Shown piece by piece: positions 33,973 through 42,199 of a stretch of DNA of 64,000 bases. Numbering within the stretch: position 1 is the first letter of the stretch; every line of letters begins with the position of its first letter. The translations under genes and the position numbers were made by a program. This stretch comes from CALBPI01 sp942491885 (GTDB taxonomy: Bacteria > Pseudomonadota > Gammaproteobacteria > Steroidobacterales > Woeseiaceae): the NCBI GenBank assembly GCA_942491885.1, contig CALOCQ010000002.1, forward strand, positions 372,001 to 436,000, written 5' to 3'. The notes under the pieces are model-generated. The model was not told the origin of the DNA. It was given only the letters and a program-made list of their open reading frames with translations, and did not search any database.

Positions 33973-36149
33973 CAGAATTTTCCGTAATAACCTTCTTTCA
34001 TGGCATCGAACAAATTCGCGGCCGTATGCATCTCGCCGTCGTATTCAATTTGCTCGTCGCCCGCTACTTCAACCGACGTACCGTCGTCCAGCTCAAACAC
34101 ATAGGTCGTATTCTTGAGGTCGCCTTCCTTAACCAATACGCCCTGGAACGCTTCCGGGTTGAAGCGGAATGTCGTGCAGCCTTTCAACCCTTTGTCGTAG
34201 GCGTACAGATAAATATCCTTGAAGTCTTCGTAGGGGTAGTCGGTCGGCACATTGGCCGTCTTGGAAATCGAAGAATCGACCCAGCGCTGTGCGGCTGCCT
34301 GAATATCGACATGCTGCTTCGGCGAAATATCATCAGCCGTGATGAAGTAGTCCGGCAGCTGCTCGCCTTCCTTGTCCGAAAACGGCATCGCCGCCGGGTT
34401 GACGAGCGAACGGTAGGCCAACAGCTCGAACGAAAACACATCAACTTTTTCTTTCGACTTCTTACCTTCGCGAATGACGTTGCGGAAGTAATGATGCGCG
34501 AAGCTCGGCTCAATGCCATTCGAGGCGTTATTCGCCATCGACAGTGAGATCGTGCCCGTCGGTGCGATGGAGCTGTGATGGGTGAAACGCGCACCGACCT
34601 GCTCAAGCTCTCCCACCAGTTCCGGGGCCACCTCGGCAATGCGCTGCATGTAGCGGCTGTAACGTGCGTGCAACACACGGCCTGGCACCTTGTCGCCCGC
34701 CTGATATCCGTCGACAACCATCTCCGGGCGCTTGCGCAACATCTCGTGCGTGACTTCAAAGTCCTCGTTCATGATCGGCGCCGGCCCTTTTTCGTGCGCC
34801 AGATCCAACCCCGCTTCCCAGCCGGCAATTGCCAGCTCGCGCGCCACTTTTTCTGTGAACGCAACCGACGCGTCGGAGCCGTAACGCATGCCGAGCATTG
34901 TGATGGTCGAGCCGAGGCCGAGGAAACCCATGCCGTGACGACGCTTGCGCGTAATCTCGTTGCGCTGTTGCGGCAGCGGCAAGCCGTTGATCTCAACAAC
35001 ATTGTCGAGCATGCGCGTGAAGACCTTGACCACTTCCTTGAAGCCGTCCCAATCGAACGCGGCGTCGTCACCAAACGGTGTTTTCACGAAGCGCGTCAGA
35101 TTGACCGAACCCAGCAGGCAAGAACCGTAAGGCGGTAATGGCTGCTCGCCGCAAGGATTGGTGGCGCGAATGTTCTCCGTCCACCAATTATTGTTCATCT
35201 CGTTGACCGCATCGATCAGCACGAAGCCGGGTTCGGCGAAATCGTAGGTCGACGCCATGATCATGTCCCACAGACGTCGTGCCGGCATGGTCTTGTAAAC
35301 CTTGCACGCCACCAGGCCACCCTCGTCTTTCAGGAAATCACCTTCGCCCGGCCATTCGCGCCAGACATATTCATCGCCACCACGCGTTTCAAGCAACGCA
35401 TCGATGTCATCGCCATCCTGCTCAAGTTCGCGACGGGTAACCGGGAACGCCAGCGCCCACTCGTCGTCGTTCTTGACGGCTTTCATGAATTCGTCGGTGA
35501 TCAGCAGTGATAGATTGAACTGTCGCAGACGCCCATTCTCGCGCTTGGCGAGAATGAACTCTGCGGCGTCCGGGTGCCCGATATCGAAAGTGCCCATTTG
35601 TGCGCCGCGACGACCGCCGGCTGAGGACACGGTGAAACACATCTTGTCGTAGATATCCATGAACGACAGCGGCCCGGAGGTATGGGCGCCCGCACCGGAC
35701 ACGTAAGCGCCTTTCGGGCGCAACGTGGAGAATTCGTAACCGATACCGCAGCCGGCCTTCAGGGTCAGCCCGGCCTCGTGTACCTTGCCGAGGATGTTGT
35801 CCATAGAATCCGCAATGGTGCCGGAGACGGTGCAGTTAATCGTCGAGGTGGCCGGCTTGTGCGCCTGCGCGCCGGCATTGGAGGTAATGCGACCGGCGGG
35901 AATAGCCCCGGAGCGCAGCGCCCACAGGAACTTTGCGTACCAGGCGTCAGGTTCGATTTCGACGTTTGACAAGGCACGGGCCACGCGTCGATACGTGTCA
36001 TCGACGGTGCTATCAATTTCCTCACCGGATTTCGACGTCAGGCGGTATTTTGTTTCCCAGATGTCACGCGAGGTTTGTTGCAACGGAATATCAGAGACAT
36101 CGCTAATTTGCGCCATATCATCGGTACCAGAATCGGTGGCTGTACTCAT
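33972..36149 (-). CDS. nrdJa: Class II (adenosylcobalamin-dependent) ribonucleotide reductase, catalytic subunit NrdJa
   Basis: 725 residues from ATG 36147-36149; a TTG six codons upstream (36167) is possible but lacks a better ribosome site. The ten-stranded barrel motifs are clear: AGCGIGYEFS, SAGGRRGAQMG, RATNPCGEQPLPPYGSC with the NPCGE active-site cysteine and glutamate, and the APTGTISL loop. It reduces ribonucleotides without oxygen demand, using B12. It is translationally coupled to nrdJb. The upstream region has a TTGACA promoter with an NrdR-box-like palindrome just after the predicted start and a second, distant one. Confidence 0.94.
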   Translation of the reverse strand: MSTATDSGTDDMAQISDVSDIPLQQTSRDIWETKYRLTSKSGEEIDSTVDDTYRRVARALSNVEIEPDAWYAKFLWALRSGAIPAGRITSNAGAQAHKPATSTINCTVSGTIADSMDNILGKVHEAGLTLKAGCGIGYEFSTLRPKGAYVSGAGAHTSGPLSFMDIYDKMCFTVSSAGGRRGAQMGTFDIGHPDAAEFILAKRENGRLRQFNLSLLITDEFMKAVKNDDEWALAFPVTRRELEQDGDDIDALLETRGGDEYVWREWPGEGDFLKDEGGLVACKVYKTMPARRLWDMIMASTYDFAEPGFVLIDAVNEMNNNWWTENIRATNPCGEQPLPPYGSCLLGSVNLTRFVKTPFGDDAAFDWDGFKEVVKVFTRMLDNVVEINGLPLPQQRNEITRKRRHGMGFLGLGSTITMLGMRYGSDASVAFTEKVARELAIAGWEAGLDLAHEKGPAPIMNEDFEVTHEMLRKRPEMVVDGYQAGDKVPGRVLHARYSRYMQRIAEVAPELVGELEQVGARFTHHSSIAPTGTISLSMANNASNGIEPSFAHHYFRNVIREGKKSKEKVDVFSFELLAYRSLVNPAAMPFSDKEGEQLPDYFITADDISPKQHVDIQAAAQRWVDSSISKTANVPTDYPYEDFKDIYLYAYDKGLKGCTTFRFNPEAFQGVLVKEGDLKNTTYVFELDDGTSVEVAGDEQIEYDGEMHTAANLFDAMKEGYYGKF

Positions 36150-36309
36150 GCCAGAAAGAACCCCCAAAATTTCAGAGCCGCTGTGCGACTGTTTTAAATC
36201 AACCTGACCGCGATTCGGTCATCCCTGAATCCGAACAAATAGACGCCTTATCAACCAGTTACAGGTGCACTGACTGACCGGTCTGCCGGTAATCTTATTT
36301 ATTTGGCTG

Positions 36310-36325
36310 GCACAAGATGTTGTGC
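36310..36325 (-). promoter_or_regulatory. NrdR-box-like palindrome (proximal)
   Basis: GCACAAGATGTTGTGC fits the NrdR-box pattern (aCaCwAtATaTwGtGt) except in the centre. It begins about 8 bp downstream of the predicted nrdJ transcription start, a position suited to repression. Confidence 0.6.
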
Positions 36326-36339
36326 AGCCGAAGTCGTAG

Positions 36340-36366
36340 ATTATGCTCCTGAGCGCGTCGTGTCAA
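36340..36366 (-). promoter_or_regulatory. Sigma70-type promoter for nrdJa
   Basis: On the minus strand a perfect TTGACA (36366-36361) is followed by CATAAT (36345-36340) at 15 bp, or TAATCT at 17 bp. Start would be near 36333, giving a leader of about 180 nt. Confidence 0.55.
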
Positions 36367-36487
36367 GCATTGAACCATGCCATTGGAATAGTTGATTATA
36401 CATTAAAAACAGTAACTTACATATATCTTTTCATTTATCGCATGAATATTTTGTAAAAAATTTGTGCCGTATGACATAAAGCCGTGA

Positions 36488-36503
36488 ACACAAGATGTAG
36501 TGT
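36488..36503. promoter_or_regulatory. NrdR-box-like palindrome (distal)
   Basis: ACACAAGATGTAGTGT shares the core ACAAGATGT with the proximal box, 178 bp away start to start, close to 17 helical turns. Classical NrdR box pairs are about 31 bp apart, so this spacing is unusual. Confidence 0.55.
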
Positions 36504-36647
36504 TTACGAAATTCGTCTATTTTTCAGCGACGTGCATGAAAATCACCGTCTTAACCCGTTTTACTCCGGTTTTGCTCCATTGGTCCGCCGGCCACCCTTG
36601 AAATCCGCCTGCGGCGCCTCACAACGACAGTAGGTGTAAGACGTTGT

Positions 36648-36676
36648 GGAACTGACGGACCCCAGCGCGGGTCGGA
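36648..36676 (+). promoter_or_regulatory. SigmaE (RpoE/AlgU)-like promoter for the Deg protease
   Basis: GGAACTG (36648-36654), 16 bp, then GTCGGA (36671-36676) fits the sigmaE pattern GGAACTT-N16-GTCnnA, with one mismatch in the -35. It lies about 80 bp before the start codon of a gene class that sigmaE commonly drives. Confidence 0.55.
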
Positions 36677-36755
36677 AATAACGTAGTCTTGAATGCAGGC
36701 GACCGGCGATTGTCGGCCAACCTGATTGTCTTGAATTTGTCTCAGGGAATTTTCA

Positions 36756-38096
36756 ATGAAAAAATTGCTTTCTGTTGCGCTCGTACTTTATGCGGGACTT
36801 GTCGCCACGGCCGACGCCGCGCTGCCTGACAAAGTCAGCGGCCAACCGTTGCCCAGCCTTGCACCGCTCGTTAAGGAAGTCTCACCGGCGGTCGTCAACA
36901 TTCAGGTCAGCAGTACGGTGCAACCGCGCAGCCGCTCACGCGATCCGTTCCGCGATTTCTTCGGCGTACCGAACAATCAGGGCCCGCGCTCAATGCGCTC
37001 CGCCGGTTCCGGTGTCATTGTTGATGCCGACAATGGCTACATCCTGACCAACCATCACGTCGTCGCCAATGCCGACGAAATCAAGATCACGTTGTTCGAC
37101 GATCGCTCGTTCGAAGCGACGGTCGTCGGCTCCGACGAGGGTACCGACGTCGCCGTGCTGAAAGTCGAGCAAGCCAACCTTGTCGACATTTCGATAGGCG
37201 ACTCCGACAACATCGAGGTGGGTGACTTTGTCATCGCCATCGGCAACCCGTTTGGCCTCAGCCATACCGTTACATCGGGCATCGTCAGCGCACTCGGTCG
37301 CAGCGGCATCAGCCGTGACGGTTATGAAGATTTTATCCAGACCGATGCGTCGATCAACCCGGGTAACTCGGGCGGTGCACTGGTCAATCTCAATGGCCAA
37401 CTGGTTGGCATCAACTCCGCCATCATCAGCGGCAATGGCGGCAACGTGGGCATCGGCTTTGCGATTCCCTCGAACATGGCCAAGAGCATCATGCGCCAGC
37501 TGCTGGACTTCGGCGAAGTGCGCCGCGGCCTGCTGGGTGTCGCTATCGACACGATCAACGCAGACAGCGCGCAAGCGCTCGGGCTCAAGAACGTCAAGGG
37601 CGCGATCGTGCAGTCGGTGAGCCCCGGCAGTGCGGCGGAGCGTGCCGGGCTCGCTGTCAATGACATCATCACGGCGGTCAATGGCGAAAAAATCGATAGC
37701 GCCAGCGAGCTGCGCAACACCATCGGGCTCATGCGCAGCGGCGATGACGTGAAGATCACCGCACTGCGCGAGGGCGGTGTGCAGCAGTTTATGGCGACGC
37801 TCGACGAACTGAGCACGGGACAAATTGCGAATGCAGCCGAGATCCATCCCGGCCTGAACGGCGCGAGTTTCGCCACTATGCAAGACAACGACGGCATCCT
37901 CGTCAGCGGCGTAGCACCAGGCAGCCCTGCCGCCCTGGGCGGCCTGCGAGCAGAGGACCGTATCGTACGGGTTAATCGCCAGCGCGTTAGCAACCTCGAG
38001 GACCTGCAGAATGTTGCATCGGCAAACTCGACTGGCGTTCTGTTCATCGAGGTTGAACGCGAAGGTCGCAGCCTGCTGTTGAAATTCACCCGCTAG
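36756..38096 (+). CDS. degQ/mucD-like: Periplasmic serine endoprotease, Deg/HtrA family
   Basis: 446 residues. A signal peptide (MKKLLSVALVLYAGLVATADA) precedes a trypsin-like domain with His101 (TNHHVV), Asp131 (TDVAVL) and Ser205 (GNSGGAL), followed by two PDZ domains (about 245-335 and 355-440). This is the DegP/DegQ/MucD architecture. It degrades or refolds damaged envelope proteins in the periplasm. A sigmaE-like promoter lies upstream. It is followed 9 bp later by an Slt transglycosylase, suggesting a joint envelope-maintenance unit. DegP versus DegQ cannot be decided by eye. Confidence 0.93.
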   Translation: MKKLLSVALVLYAGLVATADAALPDKVSGQPLPSLAPLVKEVSPAVVNIQVSSTVQPRSRSRDPFRDFFGVPNNQGPRSMRSAGSGVIVDADNGYILTNHHVVANADEIKITLFDDRSFEATVVGSDEGTDVAVLKVEQANLVDISIGDSDNIEVGDFVIAIGNPFGLSHTVTSGIVSALGRSGISRDGYEDFIQTDASINPGNSGGALVNLNGQLVGINSAIISGNGGNVGIGFAIPSNMAKSIMRQLLDFGEVRRGLLGVAIDTINADSAQALGLKNVKGAIVQSVSPGSAAERAGLAVNDIITAVNGEKIDSASELRNTIGLMRSGDDVKITALREGGVQQFMATLDELSTGQIANAAEIHPGLNGASFATMQDNDGILVSGVAPGSPAALGGLRAEDRIVRVNRQRVSNLEDLQNVASANSTGVLFIEVEREGRSLLLKFTR

Positions 38097-38105
38097 GCGT
38101 TGCGA

Positions 38106-40076
38106 ATGCGCCGCGCGATCACGGTTCTTGCTCGCAGCGGGCTACTCATCGTCGCCGCCACGGCGGCGATGGGTTCGTTCGCGGCCAAAGCGCCGACAGA
38201 CGACCGCGCCGCGTTTATTACAGCATGGCCCGATGCCCTGCAAGGCCGCTGGTCACCGGACCGCAGGACCGAGGCATCGCTGCGTAAATATATCCTGTGG
38301 CCCGACCTGCGTGCTGCCTACTATTCCGCACGCCTCGACGAGACCCCGACGCGCGAACTTGAAGACTTCATGCGTATGCATGCGTCACTCGCGCCGATCC
38401 GTCGGCTGCGTTACCGCTATATCTCGCGTTTGGCTGCGCAGGGTAAATGGCGCGAATTCCTGAACGTATACCAGGAGCACTATGCGAACGCGCGTATCGC
38501 GTCGCTCGACTGCCACGTACTCACCGCGCGCGTCGACAGCACAAAGCCGAACGATAAAGACACTGTCGCGCTCGCCCGCCGGCTCTGGCTGACAGGCTCG
38601 AGCCAAAACGACAATTGCACGGATGCATTCACGACGCTACTCGACGAAGGCGCGCTGAGTGAGGGCGATGTGCGCGAGCGCATGATGCTCGCACTAGAGC
38701 AACGCAACTTCAGTCTGGCGCGTTATCTCGCGAAACGCCTGGACGATGAGGATCGCGAACTAACGTCAAGCTGGCAGCAAATCCACGATCACCCGCAACG
38801 TGTGCTGGATGACAACACTGCCGCATCGCTGAGCAATGAACAGGCGATCTACGCCCTGAAGCGTCTGGCTTTGCGCGAGCCATTGATAGCGTCGGCACGC
38901 GCACGCACGGTGTTGTCGGCGCGCAAAATCGATGACGAGGTGCGCAGCGAACTTCAGCGCTATATCGCCATCGCAACGGCACAGGATCATCACCCGCAAG
39001 CCTTGGGCATGTTGCGCGATTTGCCTGGCGATGCGACAGACCAGCGTGCGCTCGAATGGCGCGCCCGCAGCGCGATGCGCCAGGACAACTGGACCGAGGT
39101 GCTGCGCGCAATCGGGCTAATGGAGCCAGCTGCGGCGACCAGCGATCGTTGGCGTTTCTGGGAGGCAATGGCACTGAGCATTACCGGCCAGACCGACGTC
39201 GCAGACCGGCTGATGCGGGCGTTGGCGCAGGAGCGCAGCTTTTACGGATTTCTCGCCGCCGACCAGTCCGGCGCTGCCTATCAGTTCGCCGATGCCGACC
39301 TGGACTATGTGCCCGCCGCTTTCGATGCGCTGGCGAGCGCGCCGGAAATGCTGCGTGCGAGAGAGCTGCATGCCGTCGGCCAGCCCGCACGCGCGCAAAG
39401 CGAATGGCGACGCGCCATGCGAGGACGCACGGATACCGATATCAGGGCCGCCGCCGCGCTCGCCCATAGCTGGGGCTGGCACGCCGAGGCCATCGCGGCA
39501 CTCGGTACGGTCAAGGCTTATGACGACCTTGAGATCCGCTACCCGCTGGCCTATCGGGACGCGATAGAGCGCCACGCGAATAATGCCAGCGTCAGCGCGA
39601 CATGGGTCTACGGCATTACCCGCAGCGAGAGCTTGTTCGACCGCGATGTTCGCTCGTCGGCGGGCGCCTGGGGACTCATGCAACTGATGCCCCGCACAGG
39701 GCGCCAGGTGGCCGCGACCATCGGACTGCCCTGGTCGGGCATCGATACGCTGAAGGACGCCGACAGCAATATCGCTCTGGGCACCCGCTATCTGGCATCG
39801 CTGCATCAGCGCTTCGAACACAAGGCGCTGGCGACCGCCGCCTATAATGCCGGCCCGCACCGTGTCGACAAGTGGCTCAATGCAGCGCAGCCGATGCGCG
39901 CCGATGTCTGGATCGAGACCATCGCCTACGATGAAACCCGCAGCTACGTGCAGCGTGTGCTGTCGGCTGACGTGATATTTCAATGGCGCATGAACGGCCG
40001 GCATGAGCGACTGTCAGTCGCGCTGACGCCCGTTGCACCAAAACAATCTGCAGCAACGCTTGCCAGTCGCTTATAA
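38106..40076 (+). CDS. slt: Soluble lytic murein transglycosylase
   Basis: 656 residues from ATG 38106; a TTG two codons upstream is possible. A basic then hydrophobic N-terminal segment (to about residue 30) is a likely signal peptide. The long middle part is alpha-helical like the Slt70 superhelix (U and L domains). The C-terminal catalytic domain has the SLT signature: GITRSESLFDRDVRSSAGAWGLMQLMP, with the catalytic Glu in RSES, and AYNAGPHRV. It cleaves peptidoglycan glycan strands to 1,6-anhydro products. It follows the Deg protease gene closely. Confidence 0.93.
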   Translation: MRRAITVLARSGLLIVAATAAMGSFAAKAPTDDRAAFITAWPDALQGRWSPDRRTEASLRKYILWPDLRAAYYSARLDETPTRELEDFMRMHASLAPIRRLRYRYISRLAAQGKWREFLNVYQEHYANARIASLDCHVLTARVDSTKPNDKDTVALARRLWLTGSSQNDNCTDAFTTLLDEGALSEGDVRERMMLALEQRNFSLARYLAKRLDDEDRELTSSWQQIHDHPQRVLDDNTAASLSNEQAIYALKRLALREPLIASARARTVLSARKIDDEVRSELQRYIAIATAQDHHPQALGMLRDLPGDATDQRALEWRARSAMRQDNWTEVLRAIGLMEPAAATSDRWRFWEAMALSITGQTDVADRLMRALAQERSFYGFLAADQSGAAYQFADADLDYVPAAFDALASAPEMLRARELHAVGQPARAQSEWRRAMRGRTDTDIRAAAALAHSWGWHAEAIAALGTVKAYDDLEIRYPLAYRDAIERHANNASVSATWVYGITRSESLFDRDVRSSAGAWGLMQLMPRTGRQVAATIGLPWSGIDTLKDADSNIALGTRYLASLHQRFEHKALATAAYNAGPHRVDKWLNAAQPMRADVWIETIAYDETRSYVQRVLSADVIFQWRMNGRHERLSVALTPVAPKQSAATLASRL

Positions 40077-40108
40077 TCGCCGGTCGTCCGCTCGAAACAC
40101 ATTGACCC

Positions 40109-41074
40109 ATGAACAACAACAAGACCTGCGTCATCCTTGGCGGCACCGGCTTCGTCGGTCGCGCGATCATCAACAAGCTGCGCAACGCCGGCTATCGGAT
40201 TGTCGTGCCAACGCGCAGCCTTGAGACGGCGAAGAGCCTCGGCGTTATTCCCGAGGTTAAGCTGGTCAGCGCGGACGTACACGACCGCGACAGCCTGGCC
40301 AAAGTAGTGCGCGGTGCCGATGCTGTCATCAATCTGGTTGGCATTCTCAACGAGCGCGGCCACCACCGCGGGCGCGGTTTCTACGTTGCCCACCGCGATC
40401 TGACAGCATCAGTTATCGACGTGTGTCAGCAGGAAGGCGTCGCACGCCTGTTGCAGATGAGCGCGCTGAAAGCCAGTGCCAAGAAAGGCCCCTCCGACTA
40501 CCTGAAAAGCAAAGGTGAAGCGGAAGACGCGATCAGGAGCGCGGATCCGGCAACGCTGGCGTGGACGATCTTTCAACCATCGGTGATCTTTGGCCCGAAC
40601 GACTCTTTCATCAATCGTTTTGCCGGCTTGCTTAAGATTGCGCCGGTCATGCCGTTGGCACGAGCCAATGCCCGCTTCGCGCCGGTCTTCGTCGAAGACG
40701 TCGCGTTAGCATTTGTACAGGCGCTCAACGACAAGCGAACGATCGGCCAGGTCTATCAGCTGTGCGGCCCGCGCGTGTATTCATTGCGTGAACTCGTCAC
40801 CTATGTCCGCGACGAACTCGGCATCAGGCGACTTATCATCGGCCTGCCGGATGCCATCGCGAAAATCCAGGCACGGATCTTTGACTTCGTGCCGGGCAAG
40901 CCGTTCTCAACCGACAATTTTCGCTCGTTGACCATGCACAGTATTTGCGATCAGAACGGACTCCTAGAGCTCGGTATCGAGCCGACGTCGCTTGAAACCA
41001 TCGTGCCGACCTACCTGACGCGAAAAGGTCGCAATGAGCGCTACGACGACTTGCGACGCAGCGCCAAACGCTAA
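40109..41074 (+). CDS. NAD(P)-binding protein of the complex I NDUFA9-like / SDR-a family
   Basis: 321 residues. The N-terminal Rossmann motif CVILGGTGFVGR is typical of atypical short-chain dehydrogenases. INLVGIL, the FQPSVIFGPNDSF segment and FAPVFVEDVA match the NDUFA9-like group (complex I accessory-like). The Tyr-Lys pair appears as SDYLKSKGEAE. Bacterial members are uncharacterised, and no respiratory complex I genes are nearby. It follows slt by 32 bp and may be cotranscribed. The following 78 bp to 41153 are non-coding. Confidence 0.85.
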   Translation: MNNNKTCVILGGTGFVGRAIINKLRNAGYRIVVPTRSLETAKSLGVIPEVKLVSADVHDRDSLAKVVRGADAVINLVGILNERGHHRGRGFYVAHRDLTASVIDVCQQEGVARLLQMSALKASAKKGPSDYLKSKGEAEDAIRSADPATLAWTIFQPSVIFGPNDSFINRFAGLLKIAPVMPLARANARFAPVFVEDVALAFVQALNDKRTIGQVYQLCGPRVYSLRELVTYVRDELGIRRLIIGLPDAIAKIQARIFDFVPGKPFSTDNFRSLTMHSICDQNGLLELGIEPTSLETIVPTYLTRKGRNERYDDLRRSAKR

Positions 41075-41152
41075 TAGCCAGCCATGCGGTAGATTCCCGC
41101 GGTCGTTTGCCGACCTGCGCTAGCCGATCACAAATCCGTCGCCAGCCGTTCG

Positions 41153-42199
41153 CTAATCTCTCGCTAATCTCACCAACGCACTCTCACGCGCGGATTCGTC
41201 AAGCTCGCCCAGCGCACGCGCCCGTGAATAAAAACACGCCAGCGCCTGATCGCAACTTTCCAACAGAGCCGCAAATGCCGGTGTCAGATCGCTATACAAC
41301 GAGGATGGCAGGAAATCGGCGTTGTTCGACGGCGGCCTTGACGTTGCACCGTTAGCGCGCCAGGCGCGCTCAAGCCACACAAACACCCGCGCCTTTTGCT
41401 CAAGCTTTTCTTGCTCACCAGCGGGCCCCGCATAGATCTCTTGCAGACGCTCACGCGCCGAGGCCATTGCAGCAATCAACGCCTCGCGGCGCTGGTTCAT
41501 CAACGTCACTGCGGCGTTGTCCGACGCTGGCGCCTCAATTGCACGCGCCGCATTCCAGCGGCGCAGCCCCTCACTGGCGACAAAACTCGCGAACGACTCG
41601 TTAAACGCGGTATCACCGTCTACGTAAAACAACTGGTGGGCCAGTTCGTGGAACAACAGCGACACCAGTCCTGCATCGTCACGAGCGAGCATTGTGCTTA
41701 GCACGGGGTCCTCAAATCGGCCGAGCGTCGAGTAAGCCGGCACGTTGCGAATAGTGACATCCAGGCCGCGCTGCGCCAGCCGTGCCGCATAACGCGAGGC
41801 ATCCGCGGCATCAAAATAGCCGCGATATGCGAGACAGCCGACGAATGGGTAGCACCAACGCTTTGCTTGCAGCGACAAGGCCGGCGCGGCAAACACATTG
41901 ACCACCACGTAGTCGCGCTGCAAATCGACATAGCTGCGATAACTGCCGTTGTCGGGTAATCCCAGCGCTGTGTGCGCAAACGCGCGCGCCTCATCCACGA
42001 GCTGCAACCGTTGCCGCAATGTATCGGGCGTCGCGGGATCCGCAACGATCGTTTCGATCGGCTGGCGCGCACGCGATAGTGCCAGCTGTCCCTGCGCGGC
42101 CTGCAGGTAGTAGCAACCTGCCTGCAACGACGCGGCACAAACGACCAACAGTCTCGCGAGCCAACGCAACGGCCGACGCTTCGGTACACTATTGCGCAT
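41153..42199 (-). CDS. Aminopeptidase-like lipoprotein (HExxH metallopeptidase)
   Basis: 348 residues from the ATG at 42197-42199. The N-terminus has basic residues and a lipoprotein signal ending LQAGC, so it is probably lipidated and exported. The segment LFHELAHQLFYVDGDTAFNESFASFVA carries a zinc-binding HExxH with a downstream Glu (the HExxH...ExxxxE arrangement of the PF10023-type putative aminopeptidases). Substrate unknown. The start codon shares its CAT/ATG bases with the divergent cca start, so the two genes overlap by two bases at their 5' ends. The frame is open upstream, but only this start gives the lipobox. Confidence 0.85.
   Translation of the reverse strand: MRNSVPKRRPLRWLARLLVVCAASLQAGCYYLQAAQGQLALSRARQPIETIVADPATPDTLRQRLQLVDEARAFAHTALGLPDNGSYRSYVDLQRDYVVVNVFAAPALSLQAKRWCYPFVGCLAYRGYFDAADASRYAARLAQRGLDVTIRNVPAYSTLGRFEDPVLSTMLARDDAGLVSLLFHELAHQLFYVDGDTAFNESFASFVASEGLRRWNAARAIEAPASDNAAVTLMNQRREALIAAMASARERLQEIYAGPAGEQEKLEQKARVFVWLERAWRANGATSRPPSNNADFLPSSLYSDLTPAFAALLESCDQALACFYSRARALGELDESARESALVRLARD

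Larger units (their letters stand above)
36150..36755. other. 606-bp divergent regulatory region between nrdJa and degQ/mucD
   Basis: No gene is seen. From left to right it holds two inverted repeats in the nrdJ leader (TGACCG-N5-CGGTCA at 36205-36221 and ACCGG-N4-CCGGT at 36277-36290), the first NrdR-like box, the nrdJ promoter, an AT-rich stretch (about 36380-36480) containing a second minus-strand -10 (TATAAT at 36400-36395), the second NrdR-like box, and a sigmaE-like promoter toward degQ/mucD. I checked for a B12-box as expected for a cobalamin riboswitch and did not find one. Confidence 0.7.

Noticed and set aside
36150..36333. Cobalamin riboswitch in the nrdJ leader
   Set aside because: The leader has short inverted repeats but no B12-box-like sequence by eye.
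36990..37883. 297-codon minus-strand frame opposite the Deg protease
   Set aside because: Antisense shadow of a conserved protease; no recognisable domain.
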